This document shows, one piece after another, positions 1 to 9,582 of a stretch of DNA of 64,000 nt; position 1 is the first letter of the stretch, and every line of letters starts with the position of its first letter. Made by a program: the position numbers and the translations under genes. The notes beneath the pieces are model-generated. The model saw nothing but the letters and a program-made list of their open reading frames with translations. It searched no databases and was not told the origin of the DNA. Origin of the DNA: Gemmatimonadaceae bacterium (lineage in GTDB: Bacteria; Gemmatimonadota; Gemmatimonadetes; Gemmatimonadales; Gemmatimonadaceae); assembly GCA_016720905.1 (NCBI GenBank), contig JADKJT010000011.1:62001-126000 (forward strand), written 5' to 3'.

Positions 1-662
1 GGCGGCGCAGTCTTGGTCGCGGGCGCTTTGGTCGGCGCCGCCGTCTTCGCTTTGGGTGCCGCCGTGGTGGGTTTTGCTTCCGGCTTTGGCGCGACCACTG
101 GCGCGGGCACCGGTTCGCGAACCGGAATCGGGGCGGGGCTCACTGGCGGCGGCGGCGGGAGCAGCATGGCCTTGATCACGTCCTCCGGCACCTTGCTGGT
201 GTTCAGACTCACCAACCCGGATGCGCTGACATCGAAGGTCGAGCGGGACATTTGAATCTTCGCCAGCACCAGTTGCTTCGGCACCTTGCCGCCCAGCATG
301 CGCACCACAATCTCATTGGTCAACACTTCGTCGAGACCGGTGAGCGTGGAAGGGGCCGATCCACTGCGCCGCGCGTTGTCGCCCACCTGCAACATCAGTT
401 TGATGATGTTCTGGTCGACCTTGAACCCGACAAGCCCAATGAGGCCGTCGGACGACAGGTCGAACCCGGGACGCGCCGAGTTGATCTTGCCAACAATGAG
501 GTCTTTGGAAAGCTTGCCGGCGACCATCTGCACCACCGTGGCGTTACTCAGCACTTCGGTGTCGCCTTGTGCCAACATCGGCTGCGGCGGAATGCACGCG
601 AGCGCGCCCAGCACGAACGCGCAGCGGCCGACGACAACACGCACAACTCGGGTGACGTGCAT
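1..662 (-). CDS. Exported repeat protein with Pro/Ala/Lys-rich tail (partial, 3' end outside window)
   Basis: The start is the ATG whose complement is at 660-662, preceded at good spacing by a strong GAGGAGG ribosome binding site on the minus strand. About 220 residues are visible before the window edge. A signal peptide ends near 'PQPMLAQG'. Two imperfect repeats of about 55 residues follow. They share the pattern VVxMxxGKxxKxLxxxKI, then a FDxSxxGLxxL stretch, then IKxML. The tail becomes rich in Pro, Ala and Lys ('APKPEAKPTTAAPK'). I do not recognise a named function. The layout suggests an exported or envelope protein with two helical repeat units and a flexible basic tail. The true C-terminus is not in the window. 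Confidence 0.75.
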   Translation of the reverse strand, partial: MHVTRVVRVVVGRCAFVLGALACIPPQPMLAQGDTEVLSNATVVQMVAGKLSKDLIVGKINSARPGFDLSSDGLIGLVGFKVDQNIIKLMLQVGDNARRSGSAPSTLTGLDEVLTNEIVVRMLGGKVPKQLVLAKIQMSRSTFDVSASGLVSLNTSKVPEDVIKAMLLPPPPPVSPAPIPVREPVPAPVVAPKPEAKPTTAAPKAKTAAPTKAPATKTAP

Positions 663-747
663 CAGGTCCTCCTCAGTAGGGCCGCGGAACGCCCGCAGGC
701 CGGTGAACATGCGGCGCGCCCCCAATGCTCGCAAGGGAACCGACCGC

Positions 748-1329
748 TCACCCGACGAGCGCTGCCGTGAATCGCGCCCGCATCTCGAATCCGTCACGAG
801 TCGGCAACACCCGTGGCAGCTCCTCGCGGGCGATACACGCACGAATCAGAATCGGCCCTCGGCCCTGGTGCACCAGCGCGCGCATCATCGGCGCGCGGTG
901 CATGTCGGACATCGTGTGTGATTCGGCGAATCCGCAGGCCTTCGCCACGCTGGCGAGATCAACCCCTGCGCTGGTGTGACTGGCCTGCATGCCGGTTTCA
1001 CCGTACCGACCGTTGTCCAGCACCACCACACTCAGGTTGTGCGGTTGCTTCACGCCAATGGTCGCGAGGCTTCCCAGCCCCATCAGCGCGTCACCGTCGC
1101 CGGTGAGCACGACGACCCGTTGCGCCGGTCTCGCCAATGCGACACCGAGGCCAATCATGGCCGTCCCGCCCATGCCACCCCACTGATACAGGTTGAGCGG
1201 GTGATCGCCCGCCGCGGCCACGTCGTACGTTGTCGAGCCCAGGCCGCTCACCACGATCAGATCGTTGCGATCCACCAGCAGGGCCCGCACGAAGTCACGC
1301 CGATTGAGCGTTCCGTTCGGCATCGACAT
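748..1329 (-). CDS. TPP-dependent decarboxylase, beta (PP/cofactor-binding) subunit, sulfopyruvate/phosphonopyruvate type
   Basis: This 193-residue protein is the C-terminal half of a split thiamine-pyrophosphate decarboxylase. It carries the cofactor motif GDGDALMGLGSLATIG, followed some 15 residues later by DNGRYGETG, which matches the GDG...N pattern that holds Mg-TPP. With the alpha subunit upstream it would form the active site, as in ComDE sulfopyruvate decarboxylase or one-chain phosphonopyruvate decarboxylase. The chosen ATG overlaps the alpha stop (TGATG at 1331-1327), so the two are translationally coupled; a longer open frame to 1476 lies inside the alpha gene. The substrate cannot be told from sequence, and no coenzyme M or phosphonate genes are nearby. 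Confidence 0.85.
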   Translation of the reverse strand: MSMPNGTLNRRDFVRALLVDRNDLIVVSGLGSTTYDVAAAGDHPLNLYQWGGMGGTAMIGLGVALARPAQRVVVLTGDGDALMGLGSLATIGVKQPHNLSVVVLDNGRYGETGMQASHTSAGVDLASVAKACGFAESHTMSDMHRAPMMRALVHQGRGPILIRACIAREELPRVLPTRDGFEMRARFTAALVG

Positions 1330-1862
1330 CAGCGGGTCCACCGCTTGTGACCGATCAACTGCTGCGACAGCACGACCGCCACGGGCGCCTGCTCGTTGAA
1401 CGCGATGTCGCAGGCGGTTCCCACGATGGCGTCCACCGTCTCCGGCGTCTCTACCCGGAACGTGCGGAAACCGCACTGCCTGAGCACATCCTCAGTGATC
1501 GCACCCATGGGCACCTGCCAGGAATTGAACTCGCCTGCCTCACCACGCATCGTGACGAACAGCAGACACGGCACACCAAAGCCGTGCACGATGGAAAACA
1601 TGTTCACGCAATTCCCCACCCCGCTGCTTTGCATCAGCAACGCCGCACGTTGTCCGCCAAGCGCGGCGCCGACCGTCAGCGCAACCCCTTCTTCTTCCGT
1701 CGTCAGGACCACATCGGCGATGTCCGGATCGTCAATGCATCGTTCGATCAACTGCGCGTGTCCGGCATCGGGCACATAGCCCACCTGCCGCACCTGAACG
1801 CGTTGCAGGTGCGCGAAGATCGCATCGGGCCACACGGGCCGGGACGGCGTGGTGTCTGGCAT
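1329..1862 (-). CDS. TPP-dependent decarboxylase, alpha (PYR) subunit, sulfopyruvate/phosphonopyruvate type
   Basis: This 177-residue protein is the N-terminal (PYR) half of a split thiamine-pyrophosphate enzyme. The segment 'VLTTEEEGVALTVGAALGG' near residues 53-72 carries the Glu that activates the TPP aminopyrimidine in this fold, followed by 'LMQSSGVGNCVNMFSI', typical of the sulfopyruvate/phosphonopyruvate decarboxylase group. It overlaps the beta subunit by one base. It faces away from the DUF1569 gene across about 200 bp in which I see no clear promoter. The family assignment is good; the exact substrate is open. Confidence 0.85.
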   Translation of the reverse strand: MPDTTPSRPVWPDAIFAHLQRVQVRQVGYVPDAGHAQLIERCIDDPDIADVVLTTEEEGVALTVGAALGGQRAALLMQSSGVGNCVNMFSIVHGFGVPCLLFVTMRGEAGEFNSWQVPMGAITEDVLRQCGFRTFRVETPETVDAIVGTACDIAFNEQAPVAVVLSQQLIGHKRWTR

Positions 1863-2061
1863 ATGGGTAGTCTACTGTCCGGCTTGCTGGCGCGCCGCGT
1901 CTCCTCCTTCGGGCGGCAAAGCCCCGGACATGAGTCCCGATCTGTGCCGCGCTGGCGCCTTGGTGCGGCGCGTTCTTTCTTTCGTCACCAACGGCCCCGC
2001 GAACAGACGGCAAGCGACCTCAACCGGGACCGGTTTCGTTCACGCCTTCACACAGCGCCGC

Positions 2062-2514
2062 ATGAAGAACGTATTCGACTCGTTGGTCGTCGCCGAATTG
2101 GTCTCGCGCATCAACCGCCTGTCGCCAACAACCCCGGCAGCCTGGGGCAAGATGTCGGTCGATCAGATGCTGGCGCACTGCAACGTCTCCTACGAAATGG
2201 TCTATGAGGACAAGCACCCCAGACCCGGGCCGCTCAAGTCACTCGTGCTCAAGGCCTTGGTCAAGCGCGCCGTGGTGGGTCCCAGACCGTATCGCCGAAA
2301 TACGCCGACGGCCCCGCAATTCAAGATGGTATCGCCGAAGGATTTCGAGCAGGAAAAGCAGCGTTTGATCGGGTTTCTCGAGCGCGTGCAGCGCGATGGC
2401 GAGAGGGCCTTTGAGGGAAGGTCCTCGCACTCGTTCGGACCGCTGTCAACGACCGAGTGGAGCACGATGTTCTACAAGCACCTCGACCACCATCTCACAC
2501 AGTTCGGCGTCTGA
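2062..2514 (+). CDS. DUF1569 (DinB-like helical bundle) protein
   Basis: This 150-residue soluble protein starts at 'MKNVFDSLVV' and matches the usual length of DUF1569. It has the family pattern: 'RINRLSPTTPAAWGKMSVDQMLAHCN' near the N-terminus, a central Pro-rich link, 'FEQEKQRLIGFLERV' in the middle, and a C-terminal 'YKHLDHHLTQFGV' with two His that would complete a DinB-type metal site. An in-frame extension to 1849 is open but low in family character. The family is of unknown function, related to DinB/YfiT four-helix bundles. No strong ribosome binding site is visible. Confidence 0.75.
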   Translation: MKNVFDSLVVAELVSRINRLSPTTPAAWGKMSVDQMLAHCNVSYEMVYEDKHPRPGPLKSLVLKALVKRAVVGPRPYRRNTPTAPQFKMVSPKDFEQEKQRLIGFLERVQRDGERAFEGRSSHSFGPLSTTEWSTMFYKHLDHHLTQFGV

Positions 2515-2554
2515 CTCTGGCACCGCGCGGCCGGCGCCGGTCCGTTCACGTCCC

Positions 2555-3937
2555 ATGCCCTCTCCCATGTCCTCAGCCACCCCCCCCACCGCCCCGCGTG
2601 CGCCGGAGTCGTTCTTTCTGGTGTGTATCGCCGGGCCGGACCGCGGGAAACGCGCGCGCATCGAGCCGATCGCCATTCGCATCGGCAGTACCCCAGACTG
2701 CAACCTGCTGACCGACGATCCGGACGTGCAGGGCCCGTTTGCCAGCGTGCTGCTGGAGGGTGACCGGGTGCGCATCGAGGCACTGTCGGCGAAACAGCCG
2801 TACGTCGATGGGCACGCGGTGCCGCAGGCGGCGTTGCGCGCCTGGCAACAGGTGCGCCTGGGACGCTCGCTCTGGGAGGTGCATGCCACCGTCGGCGCAT
2901 CGTCGGTGTTCGACTTCGTGCATCGCATGGGGGACCATCTCTCCAACGCCGCCGGCATCGAGCGGCCCGCGGAATGGAACGCGCGCGAGATGTTCACCGA
3001 GGTGGCCAAGAAGCATGATGACGAAGAGATCGAAGCCTACTTCACCGTGGGCACCACATTCACCACGCCGTCACTCGGCGAAATCGACACGGGATGGCCG
3101 CGTCCCTGGGTATTCCTCCGCGTGGCGGCGCTGTCGCTGGCACTCTACTGGGGATTCACCTTCGCCTGGAACACGTTCCAGAACGTCAATCTCATCCCGG
3201 GGTTGATCATGATCGGGTCCGTGGCGATTCCGTTGTCGCTGCTGATCTTCTTTTTCGAAATGAATGTCCCGCGCAACATCTCGTTGTATCAGGTTATCAA
3301 ACTGCTCCTCACCGGCGGTCTGGTATCGATCATCATCAGTCTGTTCATATTCGACTACACCAGCGGGTTGTCCAATTGGCTGGGGGCAGCCAGCGCCGGC
3401 ATTGTCGAGGAGACGGGCAAGGTCCTCACGCTACTGCTGGTCATTCGCAAGCCGCGCTTCCGCTGGACGCTGAACGGCTTGCTGCTTGGCGCCACCGTGG
3501 GCACCGGATTCGCCGTGTTTGAATCCGCCGGCTATGCGCTGCGCGCGGCGTTGAGTGACGGCGGCATCATGGCCATGCGTGATGTCATTTTCCAGCGCGG
3601 CATACTGAGTGTGTTCGGTGGCCACGTGCTGTGGACAGGACTGGCCGGTGCGGCGCTCTGGCGGGTGCGCGACGATCAACCGTTTCAGCGCGAAATGCTG
3701 ACCGACCCGCGCTTCCTGCGTGTGCTGGGCATGTGCATGGTGATGCACATGCTCTGGAACTCCAACATCGAACTCCCGCTGGTGGGTCGGGTGGGCACAT
3801 TCGTGGCGCTCGGCGCCGCCGCGTGGCTGCTGGTGCTGGGCATGATTCAAAGCGGCCTGCGACAAGTGCGCGATGCGCAGGGACGCGAAGCCATCCGTCG
3901 CACGGGCGCGAATGCCGTGCTGCGCGCGACGCCCTAG
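2555..3937 (+). CDS. FHA domain-PrsW family intramembrane metalloprotease
   Basis: This protein of about 460 residues has two parts. Residues 19-115 look like an FHA/Yop-type domain (starting 'FFLVCIAGPDRGKRARIE', then GSTPDCNLL), a phosphothreonine-reading module. After a short soluble linker come about eight hydrophobic helices with PrsW protease motifs: EETGK near 285-289, FESAGY near 322, HVLWTG near 357 and HMLWN near 399. PrsW proteases cleave membrane substrates such as anti-sigma factors, so this could be a phospho-signal-gated site-1-type protease. The start could also be the second ATG at 2567. The upstream open frame to 2396 overlaps the DUF1569 gene and is not credible. Its stop overlaps that of the next minus-strand gene through a shared CTAG. 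Confidence 0.85.
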   Translation: MPSPMSSATPPTAPRAPESFFLVCIAGPDRGKRARIEPIAIRIGSTPDCNLLTDDPDVQGPFASVLLEGDRVRIEALSAKQPYVDGHAVPQAALRAWQQVRLGRSLWEVHATVGASSVFDFVHRMGDHLSNAAGIERPAEWNAREMFTEVAKKHDDEEIEAYFTVGTTFTTPSLGEIDTGWPRPWVFLRVAALSLALYWGFTFAWNTFQNVNLIPGLIMIGSVAIPLSLLIFFFEMNVPRNISLYQVIKLLLTGGLVSIIISLFIFDYTSGLSNWLGAASAGIVEETGKVLTLLLVIRKPRFRWTLNGLLLGATVGTGFAVFESAGYALRAALSDGGIMAMRDVIFQRGILSVFGGHVLWTGLAGAALWRVRDDQPFQREMLTDPRFLRVLGMCMVMHMLWNSNIELPLVGRVGTFVALGAAAWLLVLGMIQSGLRQVRDAQGREAIRRTGANAVLRATP

Positions 3938-4452
3938 TCGTCGCCGACCACGAATTCACCGATGATGCTGTCGGGGTCGTTCACCACGCTGGCCTCCTGA
4001 TCGGAAAGCTGAAGGCTGTCGATGACCTGCTGCTTGCGGGGCGCCACCACTAGCAGAAGAAGGAGCGGCACGATGGACACAGCGAGAAACAGGTAGCCCC
4101 CGGTCGTATAGAACACCGCCAGTCCCATCAGCGCCGGTGATTCAAGCAGGGCGAAACGCACCACGCTCGCGGCCTGGAAGCCGCGCAGTTTTTCCGGAAG
4201 GGTGGGCTTGACCATTGCGCTGGCAAGCAGGCGTGTGAAGACCAATTGGCTTCCCACCACGCCGGTGACCGCCACCGCGATTACGACATACAAATACGTG
4301 CCGGCCCCGACGGCGTCCGTGGTGGGCATGGTGCCCGACCAACGCGAATACAGGCTGACGCCGGCGAACACCAGGGGCCCCAGCACCAGTGCGGCATGCA
4401 TCAACGACAGCGTTCGGAAGTAGAGTGCTGAGGTCAGGCGCTGTTTTTCCAT
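3934..4452 (-). CDS. Four-helix membrane protein, unknown function
   Basis: This 172-residue protein has four hydrophobic segments: roughly 15-35 ('LMHAALVLGPLVFAGVSLY'), 52-75, 95-115 and 120-140. A short acidic cytoplasmic or periplasmic tail ends 'IIGEFVVGDD'. I do not recognise a family with a known role. It converges on the PrsW gene with a four-base overlap of coding ends and diverges from the amidase gene 150 bp away. Confidence 0.7.
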   Translation of the reverse strand: MEKQRLTSALYFRTLSLMHAALVLGPLVFAGVSLYSRWSGTMPTTDAVGAGTYLYVVIAVAVTGVVGSQLVFTRLLASAMVKPTLPEKLRGFQAASVVRFALLESPALMGLAVFYTTGGYLFLAVSIVPLLLLLVVAPRKQQVIDSLQLSDQEASVVNDPDSIIGEFVVGDD

Positions 4453-4602
4453 GTGATGCCGGTCCGGTTGGGGAGTACGAACGTGCTACGGGGCGCGCGC
4501 CAAGACAATGCTCCCACGCGCCATCACTGGCGGTCGGCGCGACGGGGCATTCTTTTTGTTCCGGTTGAGGTTTGCGCGCGCCACTTACGGGAGACGGAAA
4601 AC

Positions 4603-6525
<1,923 letters not shown>

Positions 6526-6585
6526 CGCTCCGCAACTACGACTGGGCACGAGACATATGGTGAGCGATTCATACCAAGAGTCCAC

Positions 6586-7674
6586 ATGAGAAAACACCAT
6601 CCAGCCAAACGGCGATTCGCGCTTCACATGGCGATGGTCGGGGCGATCGTAGGGTTGCCCGCGGTCGCACTTGGTCAGGGACGCTGCATCCGCGCGTACG
6701 GAACGCCCGCCTGCAACACCGATCCCATTGCGCCGGTGTTCGAACGCACGGGGTGGCGCACCACCGCCTTGAACCACATCTCGTTCCGCGTGGTGGACCC
6801 GCAGAAGGAAGCGGCATTCTACGCCGCGCTCATGGGCTGGGCGATGCGCAGCAGCAGCAACGCGCGGGTGGTGATGGACATGGGCGACTGGGGCACCGTG
6901 GTGTTCAATCGGGCGCCGGCGGAATCATTCCCGGCCACTCCCACGCGCCGCAATGCCGCCGCGGCGCCGGTGCACGCCGTCGTTGACGGATTCGGCTTCG
7001 ACATCGAACCGTGGAACGCAAAGACCGTGGACGCCGAGCTGAGGAAACGCGGGCTGACTCCCATTGCCGACAATGACGGCAAAGGATTCGAGAGCTTTCA
7101 CGTGAAGGATCCCGACGGCTTTGACCTGCAGATCGGCAACGGGAAGGGTTACACCAGCGCGCGCCGTATCGCGTCGAAATCGACCATGCCGGTTCCACCC
7201 CCCTTTGAAGCGACCGGATGGAAGACGGTCTGGCTGGACCATCTCTCGTTCGGGGCCACGAACTACAAGGCCAGCGTTTCGTTCTACACCAACCTGCTGG
7301 GATGGGGGCCTACCTACGACGAAGGGAGCCAGAACGAGCTCATGATCGGTGATGTCGGCGACATCATCATTCGCGGCGGCAACCCGCTCGATCCGGCGTT
7401 TGGCCAGCCCGGTGGTCGGGCCGGCGGGCGCATCGATCACATTTCGTTCGGCATTTCGCCGTGGGACACGGACGCGGTGAAGGCGGAGCTTGAGAAGCGT
7501 GGACTGACGTGGAGTATCGACACGTCCGACGGCGCGGAAATCCACGTGGCACAGTACAAGAGTTATCACACCACCACGCCCAATGGCTACAACCTGCAGA
7601 TCAGCTACAATACACACGACACCCGACTGAATCTGGCCATCGCGGTCAATCCGAGACGACCCAACATCAAATGA
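6586..7674 (+). CDS. Exported protein with two VOC (glyoxalase/dioxygenase-like) domains
   Basis: This 362-residue protein has a cleavable signal ('HMAMVGAIVGLPAVALGQG', ending near residue 31). Two tandem vicinal-oxygen-chelate domains follow. The first starts 'GWRTTALNHISFRVVDPQKE' and the second 'GWKTVWLDHLSFGATNYKAS'. Each begins with an LNH/LDH strand whose His is a usual metal ligand, and each ends with 'DPDGFDLQIGN' or 'TPNGYNLQISYN'. The two halves are internal duplicates. A metal-dependent enzyme or binding role outside the cytoplasm is likely, but the substrate is unknown. Its TGA overlaps the ATG of the cytochrome c peroxidase gene (ATGA at 7671-7674), which links the two. Confidence 0.85.
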   Translation: MRKHHPAKRRFALHMAMVGAIVGLPAVALGQGRCIRAYGTPACNTDPIAPVFERTGWRTTALNHISFRVVDPQKEAAFYAALMGWAMRSSSNARVVMDMGDWGTVVFNRAPAESFPATPTRRNAAAAPVHAVVDGFGFDIEPWNAKTVDAELRKRGLTPIADNDGKGFESFHVKDPDGFDLQIGNGKGYTSARRIASKSTMPVPPPFEATGWKTVWLDHLSFGATNYKASVSFYTNLLGWGPTYDEGSQNELMIGDVGDIIIRGGNPLDPAFGQPGGRAGGRIDHISFGISPWDTDAVKAELEKRGLTWSIDTSDGAEIHVAQYKSYHTTTPNGYNLQISYNTHDTRLNLAIAVNPRRPNIK

Positions 7675-9077
7675 CGGTGAATCCCGTGCGTCGCACCTTT
7701 GGCTCGACGATCGCTCTGGCAGGCCTCGTTGCCTGTAGTGACGCCGCGAAGGTCGTGGTGGGAACCGAGCCGTCCGCTCCCGCGACGCCAGCCGCCGTGA
7801 CCGTGCTGATGTCCGAAGACGCGCAGGCGGCCACGGTTGGTCGCCCGTTCACGTTCAATCTCGCCCAGAGCAGAATTCGTTTCAGCGATCCGCCGGGGGC
7901 CGGCCTGACCTATCGCATCACGCTCACACCGAAGGCCACCGGACTCGCGGTTTCGGGGATGGAAATCACCGGCGTCCCGAATGCGGTCTCGGTGATCACG
8001 GCGACCGTCACCGCCACCGACGTGAATCAGCAGAGCGCCGAGGCCCGCTTCCCGATTATTGCACAGCGCGCGGACCTCCCGGAACCACGGCTGCCAGCCA
8101 CGCCCTATGCCTACGCCGACGAATCGGCGCCGCTACCACCTGCCATCGCCAACTCGCCGCAGGTGGTTCGCATCGACAATATGACTGCGGCCAACCGCGT
8201 GACCGATGCGGGCGCCGCGCTGGGACGCGTGTTGTTCTACGATCGCCGCTTGTCAGTCAACGATCAGGTGGCCTGCGCCTCGTGTCATCAGCAGCAGTTC
8301 TCCTTCTCAGATACGGCACGGTTCAGCATCGGCGTGTCGGGCGCGCCCACACGTCGCCACTCCATGCCACTCACCAACGTGCGATTCTACGGGCCGGCGC
8401 GTTTCTTCCGCGACGAACGCGCCGCGACACTCGAAGACCTTGCCCTGCAGCCGGTGTTTGATGCCAGCGAGATGGGACTGCCACCCGACGTGCTGGTGCC
8501 CAAGCTGCGGATGGCGCGATACTACGCACCCCTGTACGCCGCGGCGTTCGGTGACAGCGCCATCACGGCGGATCGCACGGCGCGGGCACTCGCCCAATTC
8601 GTACGGGCCCTCAAGACAACCAACAGCAAGATCGACAGTCTGCTGGCAGGAACCACCACGTTTTCGTCGCAGGAGGTGGAGGGCCAGATCCTCTTTGAGG
8701 CGACCGGCTGCCGGAGTTGTCATGAGTCGTATGCGGTGGTGAGCGACGCCGCACGCAACAATGGTCTCGATGCCACCAATCTCGACCACGGCGCGGGACA
8801 GGGTCGGCTCAAGTCTCCATCGCTTCGCAACGTCGTGCAGCGTCCGCCCTACATGCACGACGGACGGTTCCGCACGCTCGAAGCCGTTATCGATTTCTAT
8901 GACGCCGGCGTCCAGGACAACCCCGATCTCGATCATCGGCTGCGTGCGCCCGATGGATCACCGCGACGGTTGCATCTCGCCTCGTCACAGAAACTGGCGC
9001 TTGTGGCGTTTCTCCACACGCTCACCGATCGCGCGTTCCTGGCCGACCCGCGCTTCAGCAACCCGTTTCCGCACTGA
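7671..9077 (+). CDS. Di-haem cytochrome c peroxidase (MauG/CcpA family) lipoprotein
   Basis: The 468-residue protein starts at 'MTVNPVRRTFGS' and has a lipobox 'LVAC' that puts the lipid-bearing Cys at about residue 22. Residues 40-130 look like a cadherin/Ig-like domain ('GAGLTYRITLTPKATGL'). The rest is a di-haem peroxidase with two CxxCH sites (CASCH near 205 and CRSCH near 347). It also has the family segments 'RRHSMPLTNVRFYGPARFFRDERA' and 'LKSPSLRNVVQRPPYMHDGRF', both shown here only in part of the domain. It would reduce peroxide or oxidise a partner in the periplasm. It overlaps the VOC gene by four bases and is one base from the asparaginase gene. Confidence 0.9.
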   Translation: MTVNPVRRTFGSTIALAGLVACSDAAKVVVGTEPSAPATPAAVTVLMSEDAQAATVGRPFTFNLAQSRIRFSDPPGAGLTYRITLTPKATGLAVSGMEITGVPNAVSVITATVTATDVNQQSAEARFPIIAQRADLPEPRLPATPYAYADESAPLPPAIANSPQVVRIDNMTAANRVTDAGAALGRVLFYDRRLSVNDQVACASCHQQQFSFSDTARFSIGVSGAPTRRHSMPLTNVRFYGPARFFRDERAATLEDLALQPVFDASEMGLPPDVLVPKLRMARYYAPLYAAAFGDSAITADRTARALAQFVRALKTTNSKIDSLLAGTTTFSSQEVEGQILFEATGCRSCHESYAVVSDAARNNGLDATNLDHGAGQGRLKSPSLRNVVQRPPYMHDGRFRTLEAVIDFYDAGVQDNPDLDHRLRAPDGSPRRLHLASSQKLALVAFLHTLTDRAFLADPRFSNPFPH

Positions 9078-9078
9078 C

Positions 9079-9573
9079 ATGACGGTTCGCATCTTCGTCA
9101 CCGGCGGCACGTTCGACAAGGAGTACGACGAGCTGCACGGCGCGCTGTATTTCCTCCACTCACACGTCGAGGAGATGCTGCGACGCGGGCGTTGTCACCT
9201 GGATGTCGCCGTGCAGGAGCTCATGATGCTGGACAGTCTCGACATGACGCCTGCAGACCGGGCGGCCGTCATCGACGCGAGCCGCGCCTGCGCCGAGTCA
9301 CAGATCGTGATTACCCACGGCACGGACACCATGGTGGAGACCGCGCGCGCGCTCGCGGCCGGCGTGTCGGCCAAGACCATCGTGCTGACCGGCGCGATGG
9401 TTCCCTACGCGTTCGGCAGTTCGGACGGCCTGTTCAATCTGGGCAGTGCGCTGTCATTCGTGCAGGCGTTGGCGCCGGGGGTGTACGTGGCGATGAACGG
9501 GCGCTGCTTCGCTTGGGACAATGTGCGCAAGAACCGGGAGATTGGTGTGTTCGAGGCCATCGCCGGCGTGTAA
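9079..9573 (+). CDS. Single-domain asparaginase-like protein
   Basis: This 164-residue protein is the N-terminal catalytic domain of an L-asparaginase and nothing more. The first motif is 'VTGGTFDKEYDELHG' and the second 'ITHGTDTMVETARAL', the two Thr-bearing signatures of the family. Full-length enzymes are about 330 residues, but one-domain versions of about 160 residues are a recognised subfamily. There is no signal peptide, so it is probably cytoplasmic. It starts one base after the cytochrome peroxidase stop; the much longer open frame upstream overlaps that gene out of frame. Confidence 0.85.
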   Translation: MTVRIFVTGGTFDKEYDELHGALYFLHSHVEEMLRRGRCHLDVAVQELMMLDSLDMTPADRAAVIDASRACAESQIVITHGTDTMVETARALAAGVSAKTIVLTGAMVPYAFGSSDGLFNLGSALSFVQALAPGVYVAMNGRCFAWDNVRKNREIGVFEAIAGV

Positions 9574-9582
9574 CCGCCGCGC

